64,000 nucleotides of DNA from Mytilisepta virgata (lineage: Eukaryota; Mollusca; Bivalvia; Mytilida; Mytilidae): positions 28,851,001 through 28,915,000 of the forward strand of contig CM051518.1 in assembly GCA_028015205.1 (NCBI GenBank), read 5' to 3'. Shown piece by piece: positions 47,915-60,311 of the stretch. The notes below the pieces were generated by a model, which searched no databases, had not been told where the DNA came from, and saw nothing but the letters and a program-made list of their open reading frames with translations. How positions within the stretch are numbered: the first letter of the stretch is position 1; every line of letters begins with the position of its first letter. The position numbers and the translations under genes were made by a program.

Positions 47915-49838
47915 ATTATTCTTCTTCTTTTCCGCGGTCACTATAACAAAAGTGTCGCGACATATCTTTACGATACTTGGTACCATTATTTGGTCATACT
48001 CTGACTCGCTTTGACTGACCCTGCGAAACCGATCTATTTTTAGTAACGGAGTTATCTGCCCGACATTCAAAAACCTTGTGTGCAGATAAACTCAGAAACC
48101 GTAACCGTTATCAAAAATCTGAAGCGCGGAAAATGTTGCTAGACTCCTGGTCATGATTCGTCACGCAAAAAAAAACATTTCGATCAACTTCCTAGTTACG
48201 CGTTTTTGACTCGAAAAGTGTCGCGACTCGTCAAATTTTTTTTCTTCAAAACGGTTAGTCCTAGAGACTTGGGACCTTCACCAATCATCCTGGATGACAT
48301 ATGTTGCATTCAAAAATGTCAAGGTCAAAGGTCAAATCTCAAGGTCAGAGGTCATGGTACACCTTGTTATCAGGTTAACTCAAAAACCATACAAAATTTA
48401 AGCAGACATGTAATGGGGAAAATACATGTCTCATTTAGACCTTTATTTGATATAAAGGGTCGAACCCTGTACGACAAACGGTTTTCGAGTTATAGCCCTT
48501 AACGCGTTTCGGCTAAATGGTTTTTGGCCTATAACTTGAAAATGGTTCGAGATAACATAGTAAACATATGGGTTATTGGTGACCGTCAACTTATTCCCTT
48601 CAATTTAAAATCAAACTCGATTGGCTAATGGCGGCCATTTTCAAAATGGCCGACACTATAAACAGTTTTTGTGGAAAAGCACGTAAACCGTACAAAATTG
48701 AAGCAGACAATACATGGGAAAATTGTTCGTCACGTCGAAATCTACAAAAAAGTCTTCAGGACCGAAACCGTAAGTTCTACGATGACTCCTTAAAGAGTTA
48801 CTGCCCCTGACGTATGTTTGTTTTATACTATATCTCAGAAACCATTATAGATATGAAGAAAATGTTAATACAAAAAAAGATCAGTTACAAAAGATCTACA
48901 TTTTAGTACCAAGGTCAAAAGTCAGATATGAAGGTCATCCAAAAAGCCCTTAGCAACCGATGGAAAAGTACCTAGCAACCATATATATTTATGTTCAGGA
49001 TCATATTATAGAGCCATAGAGGTCAAAATGGAAGGTCAAGGGTCAAGGTCATCGAAAAAGTCCTTAGTAACCGACGGAAAAGTACCTAGCAACCATATAT
49101 ATTTATGCTGAGGATCATATTATAGAGCCATAGAGGTCAAAATTGAAGGTCAAGGATCAAGGTCATTGAAAAAGTCCTTAGCAACCGATAGAAAAGTACC
49201 TAGCAACCATATATATTTATGCTCAGGATCATATTATAGAGCCATAGAGGTCAAAATGGAAGGTCAAAATCAAGGTCATTGAAAAAGTCCTTAGCAACCG
49301 ATGGAAAAGTACCTAGCAACCATATATATTTCTGTTCAGGACTCTATTTTAGAGCTGTAGAGATCAAAATGGAAGGTCAAGGTCATCGAAAAAGCCCTTA
49401 GCAACCGATTGAAAAGTACCTAGCAACCATATATATTTATGTTCAGAATCCTGATTTAGAGCTGTAGAGGTGAAAATGGAAGGTCAACGGTCAAGGTCAA
49501 TGAAAAAGTCCTTAGCAACCGATAGAAAAGTACCTAGCAACCATATATATTTATGTTCAGGACCCTATTTTAGAGCTGTAGAGATCAAAATGGAAGGTCA
49601 TGGTCAAGGTCATAGAAAAAGTCATTAGCAACCGATGTAAAAGTACCTAGCAACCATATATATCTATGTTCAGGAACCTCTTTCAGAGCTGTAGAGGTCA
49701 AATCAAAGGTCAATGGTCAAGGTCATGGTGACAGAGTCCTATATTTTGACTAATATCCTTAGCAACTGAGGATTAAAAGGTCAATTTGACACGGGAAAGA
49801 CCTTGCAATTCTTCTCTGAACAATTGTCTTTTTAATTA
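47915..49838 (+). mobile_element. Family A body 17 (headless), last of the A block
   Basis: Seven subrepeats. The tail hairpin has an arm change (CAATTCTTC against GAACAATTG). It is followed through an ATT tract by a family-D body. Confidence 0.93.
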
Positions 49839-50983
49839 TTATTATTATTCTTTTTCTTCCGCCATTTCCTGACAAGTGAGTTCGCGACATATCGCTTTCA
49901 TATTTTGTCTGATATCGGTCATGAAAATGATTTGATGTGTTATGGGAATTATGTCGTAAACTTTGTCGTTACGGAGTTATCTTCCCCAACACCAAAAAGA
50001 TTGTGTGTACTACTCCTCTGAAACCTTAAAAGATATCGCTTCAAAATCTTTTCTAAAGTCCTCAGTCAATCCATACGCAACTTTGTTGAATGTTAGCGGA
50101 AAGGATCTGACGACATCTTATGGGAGTTACCTCCCCTAAAATGATTCGTGTAAGTGATATACAAGTATATCTTAAAAACCAGAAGTGATACAGACCTAAA
50201 GTCTTCACCATAGACCCTCATGACCTTTCATCTTCAAAATAGAAATAAGGTCAAAGGTCAAGGTCACGTTCTATATTTTGACCTTTGCTTGTGTGCACTA
50301 CTCCTCTGAAATGATAAAAGATACAGGAATGGTTGGGGGTGTAAAATGTCTGGCATCTAAAGACGCAACTTTGTTACATTTCCATGAAAAGGATCTGAGG
50401 TCATCTTATAAGAGTTATGTCCCATTGAAGCATTGGTAAATTAGTTTTTCGGGTAAAACTCAGTAACTTTATATGATAGAGGCATGGGGTCTTCAGTTTT
50501 GGTCATCGGGGGATGTGACCTTGAGGATGACCTTAGACCAAAATGTCAAGGTCAACGTCCTAATTTTTGACCTTTCTATTATTAGAAGATATTTGAATGC
50601 TTTCTAATGAGAAAAGGACTCTGTTGAAAGGCAAATCATAGTCACGGTCACATGATTACAGGTCAAGGTCATTTAATGAAAAATACGTCTTAGATTTTAA
50701 CCTTTTTTACCAATAGAGATATTGAAGTGGTTCTTCTTTAGAAATATTCAGCTTAGGAAGACAAATCAACGTGAACGTCAAAACAGCAAATGTCAAGGTC
50801 ATTGAGTGAGAAAACGTCCTAGATTTTGACCTTTTTTATCGTTAACGATACAAAAGTGGTTCTGCTTCAGAGATGTTCATCATTTGGGGTTTAATCAATC
50901 TGAATGTCATGAGGTCGCATGTAAAGGTCATTTAACCTGGGAAAGCCCTCAATTGTTCTTTGAACAATTGGATCTTTTCATTA
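49839..50983 (+). mobile_element. Family D body 1 (headless)
   Basis: Joined to the last A tail through ATTATTATTATT. The 3' segment is of the type with CAATAGAGATATTGAAGTGG. Confidence 0.92.
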
Positions 50984-50985
50984 TT

Positions 50986-51018
50986 AAGGGCTTTCCCGTC
51001 TCCGGACGGAAAGTCCTT
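50986..51018 (+). repeat. Single family-D head
   Basis: A 33-bp hairpin; the inner arm has T where the outer arm has G (a G-T pair in the stem). Confidence 0.93.
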
Positions 51019-52199
51019 ATTGTATTTCTTCTGTTTAATATTATTATTATTATTATTATTATTCTTTTTCTTCCGCCATTTCCTGACAAGTGAGTTCGCG
51101 ACATATCGCTTTCATATTTTGTCTATGATATCGGTCATGAAAATGATTTGATGTGTTATGGGAATTATGTCGTAAACTTTGTCGTTACGGAGTTATCTTC
51201 CCCAACACCAAAAAGATTGTGTGTACTACTCCTCTGAAACCTTAAAAGATATCGCTTCAAAATCTTTTCTAAAGTCCTCAGTCAATCCATACGCAACTTT
51301 GTTGAATGTTAGCGGAAAGGATCTGACGACATCTTATGGGAGTTACCTCCCCTAAAATGATTCGTGTAAGTGATATACAAGTATATCTTAAAAACCAGAA
51401 GTGATACAGACCTAAAGTCTTCACCATAGACCCTCATGACCTTTCATCTTCAAAATAGAAATAAGGTCAAAGGTCAAGGTCACGTTCTATATTTTGACCT
51501 TTGCTTGTGTGCACTACTCCTCTGAAATGATAAAAGATACAGGAATGGTTGGGGGTGTAAAATGTCTGGCATCTAAAGACGCAACTTTGTTACATTTCCA
51601 TGAAAAGGATCTGAGGTCATCTTATAAGAGTTATGTCCCATTGAAGCATTGGTAAATTAGTTTTTCGGGTAAAACTCAGTAACTTTATATGATAGAGGCA
51701 TGGGGTCTTCAGTTTTGATCATCGGGGGATGTGACCTTGAGGATGACCTTAGACCAAAATGTCAAGGTCAACGTCCTAATTTTTGACCTTTCTATTATTA
51801 GAAGATATTTGAATGCTTTCTAATGAGAAAAGGACTCTGTTGAAAGGCAAATCATAGTCACGGTCACATGATTACAGGTCAAGGTCATTTAATGAAAAAT
51901 ACGTCCCAGATTTTAACCTTTCTTACAAAAAGAGATATTGAAGTTGGTCTTCTTCAGAGATATTCAGCTTTGGAATGCAAGTCGACATGAAAGGCAAGGA
52001 ATCATGTGTCAAGGTCATTGAGCCAGAAAGCGTCCTATATTTTGACCTTTTTTATCGTTAACGATACAAAAGTGGTTCTGCTTCAGAGATGTTCATCATT
52101 TGGGGTTTAATCAATCTGAATGTCATGAGGTCGCATGTAAAGGTCATTTAACCTGGGAAAGCCCTCAATTGTTCTTTGAACAATTGGATCTTTTCATAT
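51019..52199 (+). mobile_element. Family D body 2
   Basis: Carries the alternative 3' segment (ACAAAAAGAGATATTGAAGT; GGCAAGGAATCATGTGTCAA), shared only with body 3. Confidence 0.92.
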
Positions 52200-53353
52200 T
52201 ATTATTATTATTATTATTCTTTTTCTTCCGCCATTTCCTGACAAGTGAGTTCGCGACATATCGCTTTCATATTTTGTCTATGATATCGGTCATGAAAATG
52301 ATTTGATGTGTTATGGGAATTATGTCGTAAACTTTGTCGTTACGGAGTTATCTTCCCCAACACCAAAAAGATTGTGTGTACTACTCCTCTGAAACCTTAA
52401 AAGATATCGCTTCAAAATCTTTTCTAAAGTCCTCAGTCAATCCATACGCAACTTTGTTGAATGTTAGCGGAAAGGATCTGACGACATCTTATGGGAGTTA
52501 CCTCCCCTAAAATGATTCGTGTAAGTGATATACAAGTATATCTTAAAAACCAGAAGTGATACAGACCTAAAGTCTTCACCATAGACCCTCATGACCTTTC
52601 ATCTTCAAAATAGAAATAAGGTCAAAGGTCAAGGTCACGTTCTATATTTTGACCTTTGCTTGTGTGCACTACTCCTCTGAAATGATAAAAGATACAGGAA
52701 TGGTTGGGGGTGTAAAATGTCTGGCATCTAAAGACGCAACTTTGTTACATTTCCATGAAAAGGATCTGAGGTCATCTTATAAGAGTTATGTCCCATTGAA
52801 GCATTGGTAAATTAGTTTTTCGGGTAAAACTCAGTAACTTTATATGATAGAGGCATGGGGTCTTCAGTTTTGATCATCGGGGGATGTGACCTTGAGGATG
52901 ACCTTAGACCAAAATGTCAAGGTCAACGTCCTAATTTTTGACCTTTCTATTATTAGAAGATATTTGAATGCTTTCTAATGAGAAAAGGACTCTGTTGAAA
53001 GGCAAATCATAGTCACGGTCACATGATTACAGGTCAAGGTCATTTAATGAAAAATACGTCTTAGATTTTAACCTTTCTTACAAAAAGAGATATTGAAGTT
53101 GGTCTTCTTCAGAGATATTCAGCTTTGGAATGCAAGTCGACATGAAAGGCAAGGAATCATGTGTCAAGGTCATTGAGCCATAAAGCGTCCTATATTTTGA
53201 CCTTTTTTATCGTTAACGATACAAAAGTGGTTCTGCTTCAGAGATGTTCATCATTTGGGGTTTAATCAATCTGAATGTCATGAGGTCGCATGTAAAGGTC
53301 ATTTAACCTGGGAAAGCCCTCAATTGTTCTTTGAACAATTGGATCTTTTCATT
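52200..53353 (+). mobile_element. Family D body 3 (headless)
   Basis: Same alternative 3' segment as body 2, so the two are probably sister duplicates. Confidence 0.92.
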
Positions 53354-54500
53354 ATTATTATTATTCTTTTTCTTCCGCCATTTCCTGACAAGTGAGTTCG
53401 CGACATATCGCTTTCATATTTTGTCTATGATATCGGTCATGAAAATGATTAGCTGTGTTATGGGAATTATGTCGTAAACTTTGTCGTTACGGAGTTATCT
53501 TCCCCAACACCAAAAAGATTGTGTGTACTACTCCTCTGAAACCTTAAAAGATATCGCTTCAAAATCTTTTCTAAAGTCCTCAGTCAATCCATACGCAACT
53601 TTGTTGAATGTTAGCGGAAAGGATCTGACGACATCTTATGGGAGTTACCTCCCCTAAAATGATTCGTGTAAGTGATATACAAGTATATCTTAAAAACCAG
53701 AAGTGATACAGACCTAAAGTCTTCACCATAGACCCTCATGACCTTTCATCTTCAAAATAGAAATAAGGTCAAAGGTCAAGGTCACGTTCTATATTTTGAC
53801 CTTTGCTTGTGTGCACTACTCCTCTGAAATGATAAAAGATACAGGAATGGTTGGGGGTGTAAAATGTCTGGCATCTAAAGACGCAACTTTGTTACATTTC
53901 CATGAAAAGGATCTGAGGTCATCTTATAAGAGTTATGTCCCATTGAAGCATTGGTAAATTAGTTTTTCGGGTAAAACTCAGTAACTTTATATGATAGAGG
54001 CATGGGGTCTTCAGTTTTGATCATCGGGGGATGTGACCTTGAGGATGACCTTAGACCAAAATGTCAAGGTCAACGTCCTAATTTTTGACCTTTCTATTAT
54101 TAGAAGATATTTGAATGCTTTCTAATGAGAAAAGGACTCTGTTGAAAGGCAAATCATAGTCACGGTCACATGATTACAGGTCAAGGTCATTTAATGAAAA
54201 ATACGTCTTAGATTTTAACCTTTTTTACCAATAGAGGTATTGAAGTGGTTCTTCTTTAGAAATGTTCAGCTTAGGAAGACAAATCAACGTGAACGTCAAA
54301 ACAGCAAATGTCAAGGTCATTGAGTGAGAAAACGTCCTAGATTTTGACCTTTTTTATCGTTAACGATACAAAAGTGGTTCTGCTTCAGAGATGTTCATCA
54401 TTTGGGGTTTAATCAATCTGAATGTCATGAGGTCGCATGTAAAGGTCATTTAACCTGGGAAAGCCCTCAATTGTTCTTTGAACAATTGGATCTTTTCATT
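53354..54500 (+). mobile_element. Family D body 4 (headless)
   Basis: The common 3' segment returns (ACCAATAGAGGTATTGAAGT). Confidence 0.92.
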
Positions 54501-54602
54501 AAGGGCTTTCCCGTCTCCGGACGGAAAGTCCTTATTGTATTTCTTCTGTTTAATATTATTATTATTATTAAGGGCTTTCCCGTCTCCGGACGGAAAGTCC
54601 TT
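54501..54602 (+). repeat. Two consecutive family-D heads (54,501; 54,570)
   Basis: Two 33-bp hairpins with an ATTGTATTTCTTCTGTTTAA and ATT spacer and no body between. Confidence 0.95.
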
Positions 54603-55773
54603 ATTGTATTTCTTCTGTTTAATATTATTATTATTATTCTTTTTCTTCCGCCATTTCCTGACAAGTGAGTTCGCGACATATCGCTTTCATATTTTGTCTA
54701 TGATATCGGTCATGAAAATGATTTGATGTGTTATGGGAATTATGTCGTAAACTTTGTCGTTACGGAGTTATCTTCCCCAACACCAAAAAGATTGTGTGTA
54801 CTACTCCTCTGAAACCTTAAAAGATATCGCTTCAAAATCTTTTCTAAAGTCCTCAGTCAATCCATACGCAACTTTGTTGAATGTTAGCGGAAAGGATCTG
54901 ACGACATCTTATGGGAGTTACCGCCCCTAAAATGATTCGTGTAAGTGATATACAAGTATATCTTAAAAACCAGAAGTGATACAGACCTAAAGTCTTCACC
55001 ATAGACCCTCATGACCTTTCATCTTCAAAATAGAAATAAGGTCAAAGGTCAAGGTCACGTTCTATATTTTGACCTTTGCTTGTGTGCACTACTCCTCTGA
55101 AATGATAAAAGATACAGGAATGGTTGGGGGTGTAAAATGTCTGGCATCTAAAGACGCAACTTTGTTACATTTCCATGAAAAGGATCTGAGGTCATCTTAT
55201 AAGAGTTATGTCCCATTGAAGCATTGGTAAATTAGTTTTTCGGGTAAAACTCAGTAACTTTATATGATAGAGGCATGGGGTCTTCAGTTTTGATCATCGG
55301 GGGATGTGACCTTGAGGATGACCTTAGACCAAAATGTCAAGGTCAACGTCCTAATTTTTGACCTTTCTATTATTAGAAGATATTTGAATGCTTTCTAATG
55401 AGAAAAGGACTCTGTTGAAAGGCAAATCATAGTCACGGTCACATGATTACAGGTCAAGGTCATTTAATGAAAAATACGTCTTAGATTTTAACCTTTTTTA
55501 CCAATAGAGATATTGAAGTGGTTCTTCTTTAGAAATATTCAGCTTAGGAAGACAAATCAACGTGAACGTCAAAACAGCAAATGTCAAGGTCATTGAGTGA
55601 GAAAACGTCCTAGATTTTGACCTTTTTTATCGTTAACGATACAAAAGTGGTTCTGCTTCAGAGATGTTCATCATTTGGGGTTTAATCAATCTGAATGTCA
55701 TGAGGTCGCATGTAAAGGTCATTTAACCTGGGAAAGCCCTCAATTGTTCTTTGAACAATTGGATCTTTTCATT
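54603..55773 (+). mobile_element. Family D body 5
   Basis: Standard body; one private change, TTACCGCCCC, at about 54,918. Confidence 0.92.
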
Positions 55774-56914
55774 ATTATTCTTTTTCTTCCGCCATTTCCT
55801 GACAAGTGAGTTCGCGACATATCGCTTTCATATTTTGTCTATGATATCGGTCATGAAAATGATTTGATGTGTTATGGGAATTATGTCGTAAACTTTGTCG
55901 TTACGGAGTTATCTTCCCCAACACCAAAAAGATTGTGTGTACTACTCCTCTGAAACCTTAAAAGATATCGCTTCAAAATCTTTTCTAAAGTCCTCAGTCA
56001 ATCCATACGCAACTTTGTTGAATGTTAGCGGAAAGGATCTGACGACATCTTATGGGAGTTACCTCCCCTAAAATGATTCGTGTAAGTGATATACAAGTAT
56101 ATCTTAAAAACCAGAAGTGATACAGACCTAAAGTCTTCACCATAGACCCTCATGACCTTTCATCTTCAAAATAGAAATAAGGTCAAAGGTCAAGGTCACG
56201 TTCTATATTTTGACCTTTGCTTGTGTGCACTACTCCTCTGAAATGATAAAAGATACAGGAATGGTTGGGGGTGTAAAATGTCTGGCATCTAAAGACGCAA
56301 CTTTGTTACATTTCCATGAAAAGGATCTGAGGTCATCTTATAAGAGTTATGTCCCATTGAAGCATTGGTAAATTAGTTTTTTGGGTAAAACTCAGTAACT
56401 TTATATGATAGAGGCATGGGGTCTTCAGTTTTGGTCATCGGGGGATGTGACCTTGAGGATGACCTTAGACCAAAATGTCAAGGTCAACGTCCTAATTTTT
56501 GACCTTTCTATTATTAGAAGATATTTGAATGCTTTCTAATGAGAAAAGGACTCTGTTGAAAGGCAAATCATAGTCACGGTCACATGATTACAGGTCAAGG
56601 TCATTTAATGAAAAATACGTCTTAGATTTTAACCTTTTTTACCAATAGAGATATTGAAGTGGTTCTTCTTTAGAAATATTCAGCTTAGGAAGACAAATCA
56701 ACGTGAACGTCAAAACAGCAAATGTCAGGGTCATTGAGTGAGAAAACGTCCTAGATTTTGACCTTTTTTATCGTTAACGATACAAAAGTGGTTCTGCTTC
56801 AGAGATGTTCATCATTTGGGGTTTAATCAATCTGAATGTCATGAGGTCGCATGTAAAGGTCATTTAACCTGGGAAAGCCCTCAATTGTTCTTTGAACAAT
56901 TGGATCTTTTCATT
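55774..56914 (+). mobile_element. Family D body 6 (headless)
   Basis: The shortest microsatellite of the D block (ATTATTATTC). Confidence 0.92.
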
Positions 56915-58064
56915 ATTATTATTATTATTCTTTTTCTTCCGCCATTTCCTGACAAGTGAGTTCGCGACATATCGCTTTCATATTTTGTCTATGATATCGG
57001 TCATGAAAATGATTTGATGTGTTATGGGAATTATGTCGTAAACTTTGTCGTTACGGAGTTATCTTCCCCAACACCAAAAAGATTGTGTGTACTACTCCTC
57101 TGAAACCTTAAAAGATATCGCTTCAAAATCTTTTCTAAAGTCCTCAGTCAATCCATACGCAACTTTGTTGAATGTTAGCGGAAAGGATCTGACGACATCT
57201 TATGGGAGTTACCTCCCCTAAAATGATTCGTGTAAGTGATATACAAGTATATCTTAAAAACCAGAAGTGATACAGACCTAAAGTCTTCACCATAGACCCT
57301 CATGACCTTTCATCTTCAAAATAGAAATAAGGTCAAAGGTCAAGGTCACGTTCTATATTTTGACCTTTGCTTGTGTGCACTACTCCTCTGAAATGATAAA
57401 AGATACAGGAATGGTTGGGGGTGTAAAATGTCTGGCATCTAAAGACGCAACTTTGTTACATTTCCATGAAAAGGATCTGAGGTCATCTTATAAGAGTTAT
57501 GTCCCATTGAAGCATTGGTAAATTAGTTTTTCGGGTAAAACTCAGTAACTTTATATGATAGAGGCATGGGGTCTTCAGTTTTGATCATCGGGGGATGTGA
57601 CCTTGAGGATGACCTTAGACCAAAATGTCAAGGTCAACGTCCTAATTTTTGACCTTTCTATTATTAGAAGATATTTGAATGCTTTCTAATGAGAAAAGGA
57701 CTCTGTTGAAAGGCAAATCATAGTCACGGTCACATGATTACAGGTCAAGGTCATTTAATGAAAAATACGTCTTAGATTTTAACCTTTTTTACCAATAGAG
57801 ATATTGAAGTGGTTCTTCTTTAGAAATATTCAGCTTAGGAAGACAAATCAACGTGAACGTCAAAACAGCAAATGTCAAGGTCATTGAGTGAGAAAACGTC
57901 CTAGATTTTGACCTTTTTTATCGTTAACGATACAAAAGTGGTTCTGCTTCAGAGATGTTCATCATTTGGGGTTTAATCAATCTGAATGTCATGAGGTCGC
58001 ATGTAAAGGTCATTTAACCTGGGAAAGCCCTCAATTGTTCTTTGAACAATTGGATCTTTTCATT
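56915..58064 (+). mobile_element. Family D body 7 (headless)
   Basis: Standard body followed directly by two D heads that have no D body after them. Confidence 0.92.
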
Positions 58065-58160
58065 AAGGGCTTTCCCGTCTCCGGACGGAAAGTCCTTATT
58101 GTATTTCTTCTGTTTAATATTATTATTAAGGGCTTTCCCGTCTCCGGACGGAAAGTCCTT
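58065..58160 (+). repeat. Two family-D heads without a following D body (58,065; 58,128)
   Basis: Two 33-bp hairpins. The ATT tract after the second leads straight into family-E heads. Confidence 0.95.
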
Positions 58161-58196
58161 ATTGTATTTCTTCTGTATAATATTATTATTATTATT

Positions 58197-58275
58197 AGGT
58201 CTTTCCACTTTCCGTGGAAAGACCTTTTGCTTTTGTTCTGATTATTAGGTCTTTCCACTTTCCGTGGAAAGACCT
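58197..58275 (+). repeat. Two consecutive family-E heads (58,197; 58,247)
   Basis: The 29-bp hairpin is AGGTCTTTCCAC, a 5-nt loop, GTGGAAAGACCT, followed by TTTGCTTTTGTTCTGATTAT. Confidence 0.94.
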
Positions 58276-60180
58276 TTTGCTTTTGTTCTGATTATTTTTT
58301 TTTTTTTTTTTTTTCTTCTGCCGTCTAGGATGTTTTTTTGTTACTTGACATATCGAAAGGATTTTTGGCCCATGATATCGTACAGTGATTGCGATTTCAC
58401 CATTGACCCTGTGTAACCGAACACTTTTTTTTATAGGAGTTATCTCCCGGCGTCCTCCTTTTCTTGTTATCGCTATATCTCTAAAACTGTAAAAGATATC
58501 GACCCAAAATCTCTTGCAATGTCTTCAGTGTATCAGTGCGCAACTTTGTTCAATTTGGTCGGAAGGGATCTGACGACATTTCATAGGAGTTATTTCCCCT
58601 CAAACGACTTTCACTTTTGGTGTATCATACAAATTGTTATTTAGAGTTGAGATATCAACATGAAACTTTGTATTTAGGGTCCATGACCCCTAACAAGTAA
58701 AATGAGGTCAAGGTCAAAGGTCAAGGTCAAGTTCTAAATTTTGACTTTTGCTTGTTATCGCTTCTCCTCTGAAACGGTAAAAGATAGCTGATAAAATGTA
58801 ATGGAGAAAATGTTAAGGACGTTGAGACCTAGATTTGTTACATTTGCATAAAAGTTGTATGACGTCATTTTATAGGCGTAATTGCCGTTAGAACGTTTAA
58901 ATTTGCGGTTTTTCGTTTATTTCTCAACAATGGTACATGATAAAGGCATGGGGTCTTTTGTTTTGACATCAAGGATTGATAACCTTCAAATTGGCATCAA
59001 GGTCAAAGGTCAAGGTCAAGTTCTTAATTTTGACTTTTGCTTGTTATCGCTTCTCCTCTGAAACGGTAAAAGATAGCTGATAAAATGTAAAGGAGAAAAT
59101 GTTAAGGACGTTGAGATCTAGCTTTGTTACATTTGAGAAAAAGTTGTATAACGTCATTTTATAGGCGTAATTGCCCCTAGAACGTTTAAATTTTCGTTTT
59201 TCGTTTATTTCTAAACAGTGGTACATGATAAAGGCATGGGGTCTTTTGTTTTAACATCAGGGATCGATAACCTTCAAATTGGCATCAAGGTCAAAGGTCA
59301 AGGTCAAGTTCTATTATTTGACATTTGCTTGTTATCACTACTCCTCTGAAATGGTTGTAGATAGCCAAGGAAATGTAATGGTGGAAATGTTTAGGACATT
59401 GATGCGCAACTTTGTTACATTTGAGTTAAAGTTGTATGACGTCATCTTTTGAGAGTAATTGCACCTAGAACGTTCAAACTTAAGGTTTTTCGTTTATAAC
59501 TTGACAATGGTACATAATAATGGCATGGGGTCTTCTAAAATGACCTCAACGGCCAATGACCTTGAAAAATGTCACAAGGTCAAAGGTCAAGGTCATGACC
59601 TATATTACGTATTTTGCATTTTTTTACACTTTATAAGTTTTTTTCAGATTTTTAAAGCAATTAAAGGTATTGAAAGCGTGAAATTCAGGCACTACTTTTG
59701 ATAACGTCATTTCTGGCAACGTTATTATTTCTGTAGACGTTTTTAGACGTTTTGGATATATTGGAATGTTAATTAATGTGACAATGTTACAATCCATGAA
59801 AACGTCTAGAATTGTCAATTTATAAGGTCACATTAATGACGTTTTTGATGTTTATAGTGCAAAACAGTATAATTCATCAAACATTTAGTTAACCAGAAAT
59901 AAACATTTTTCTTAGTTATTCAAACTAGCAGTCCATATATTTTTTTAACAATTGTGAAATTACCTATCATATCAAACCAGAAGTGATATTTGTAATACGG
60001 TAAGTAGCATAATACCTCCCTTATTTCAGTACATAGAACCATATATCTTTGAAATCACTGAAAGTTTAGCTATGCTCTAAAACCAACAATTACATTTTAA
60101 ACCTCATTTTTTTTTATCAACAAATCTGCAATTGAGGTGGAAAGACCTTCAATTGTTCTCTGAACAATTGGTTTTTAATT
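58276..60180 (+). mobile_element. Family E body 1
   Basis: A long T-run, then TCTTCTGCCGTCTAGGATG, TTGACATATCG and GGAGTTATCTCCC. About 290-bp internal modules follow, each with CTCCTCTGAAA, GATAGC, GTATGACGTCAT or a variant, and GTCAAAGGTCAAGGTCA. The tail is GGTGGAAAGACCTT and a hairpin with arms CAATTGTTC and GAACAATTG (60,139-60,172). Length about 1.9 kb. Confidence 0.93.
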
Positions 60181-60262
60181 AGGTCTTTCCACTTTCCGTG
60201 GAAAGACCTTTTGCTTTTGTTCTGATTATTTTTAGGTCTTTCCACTTTCCGTGGAAAGACCT
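60181..60262 (+). repeat. Two consecutive family-E heads (60,181; 60,234)
   Basis: Two 29-bp hairpins immediately after the tail of E body 1. Confidence 0.94.
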
Positions 60263-60279
60263 TTTGCTTTTGTTCTGAT

Positions 60280-60311
<32 letters not shown>

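Larger units (their letters stand above)
15373..49838 (+). repeat. Family A compound array (17 bodies, 15 heads including variant v)
   Basis: The head is a 31-bp hairpin (AAGGTCTTTCC, 9-nt loop, GGAAAGACCTT) followed by TATTGTATTTCTTCTG and (ATT)n. The body starts TTCTTCTTTTCCGCGG at 15,541, 17,464, 19,280, 21,090, 22,441, 25,844, 27,727, 31,074, 34,538, 36,652, 38,466, 40,349, 42,384, 44,310, 46,116 and 47,932, plus a variant at 32,893. The 5' half holds GACATATC, GGAGTTATCTGCCC, GGTCAAAGGTCAAA and the palindrome GGCCATTTTCAAAATGGCC. The 3' half has tandem 105-117-bp subrepeats with CCTAGCAACCATATATATTT. Each body ends with GGGAAAGACCTT and a hairpin of arms CAATTGTTC and GAACAATTG. The recurring 98-, 60- and 80-codon frames are shadows of nucleotide repeats. 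Confidence 0.95.
49839..58196 (+). repeat. Family D compound array (7 bodies, 5 heads)
   Basis: The head (33 bp) is AAGGGCTTTCC, a CG-rich inner stem, then GGAAAGTCCTT, followed by ATTGTATTTCTTCTGT and (ATT)n. The body starts TTCTTTTTCTTCCGCC and contains TTCGCGACATATCG, ACGGAGTTATCTTCCCC, GTCAAAGGTCAAGGTCA and repeated modules with CCTCTGAAA, AAAAGATA and ATCTTATRRGAGTTA. The tail is GGGAAAGCCCT followed by hairpin arms CAATTGTTC and GAACAATTG, then GATCTTTTCATT. Body spacing is 1,141-1,273 bp. Copies are nearly identical, implying recent amplification or homogenisation. Confidence 0.95.

Noticed and set aside
15393..49838. Array collapse or expansion by assembly error
   Set aside because: Not excluded, but private substitutions, different subrepeat counts and the single Tc1 insertion distinguish most copies, so the units are probably real; the exact copy number remains uncertain.
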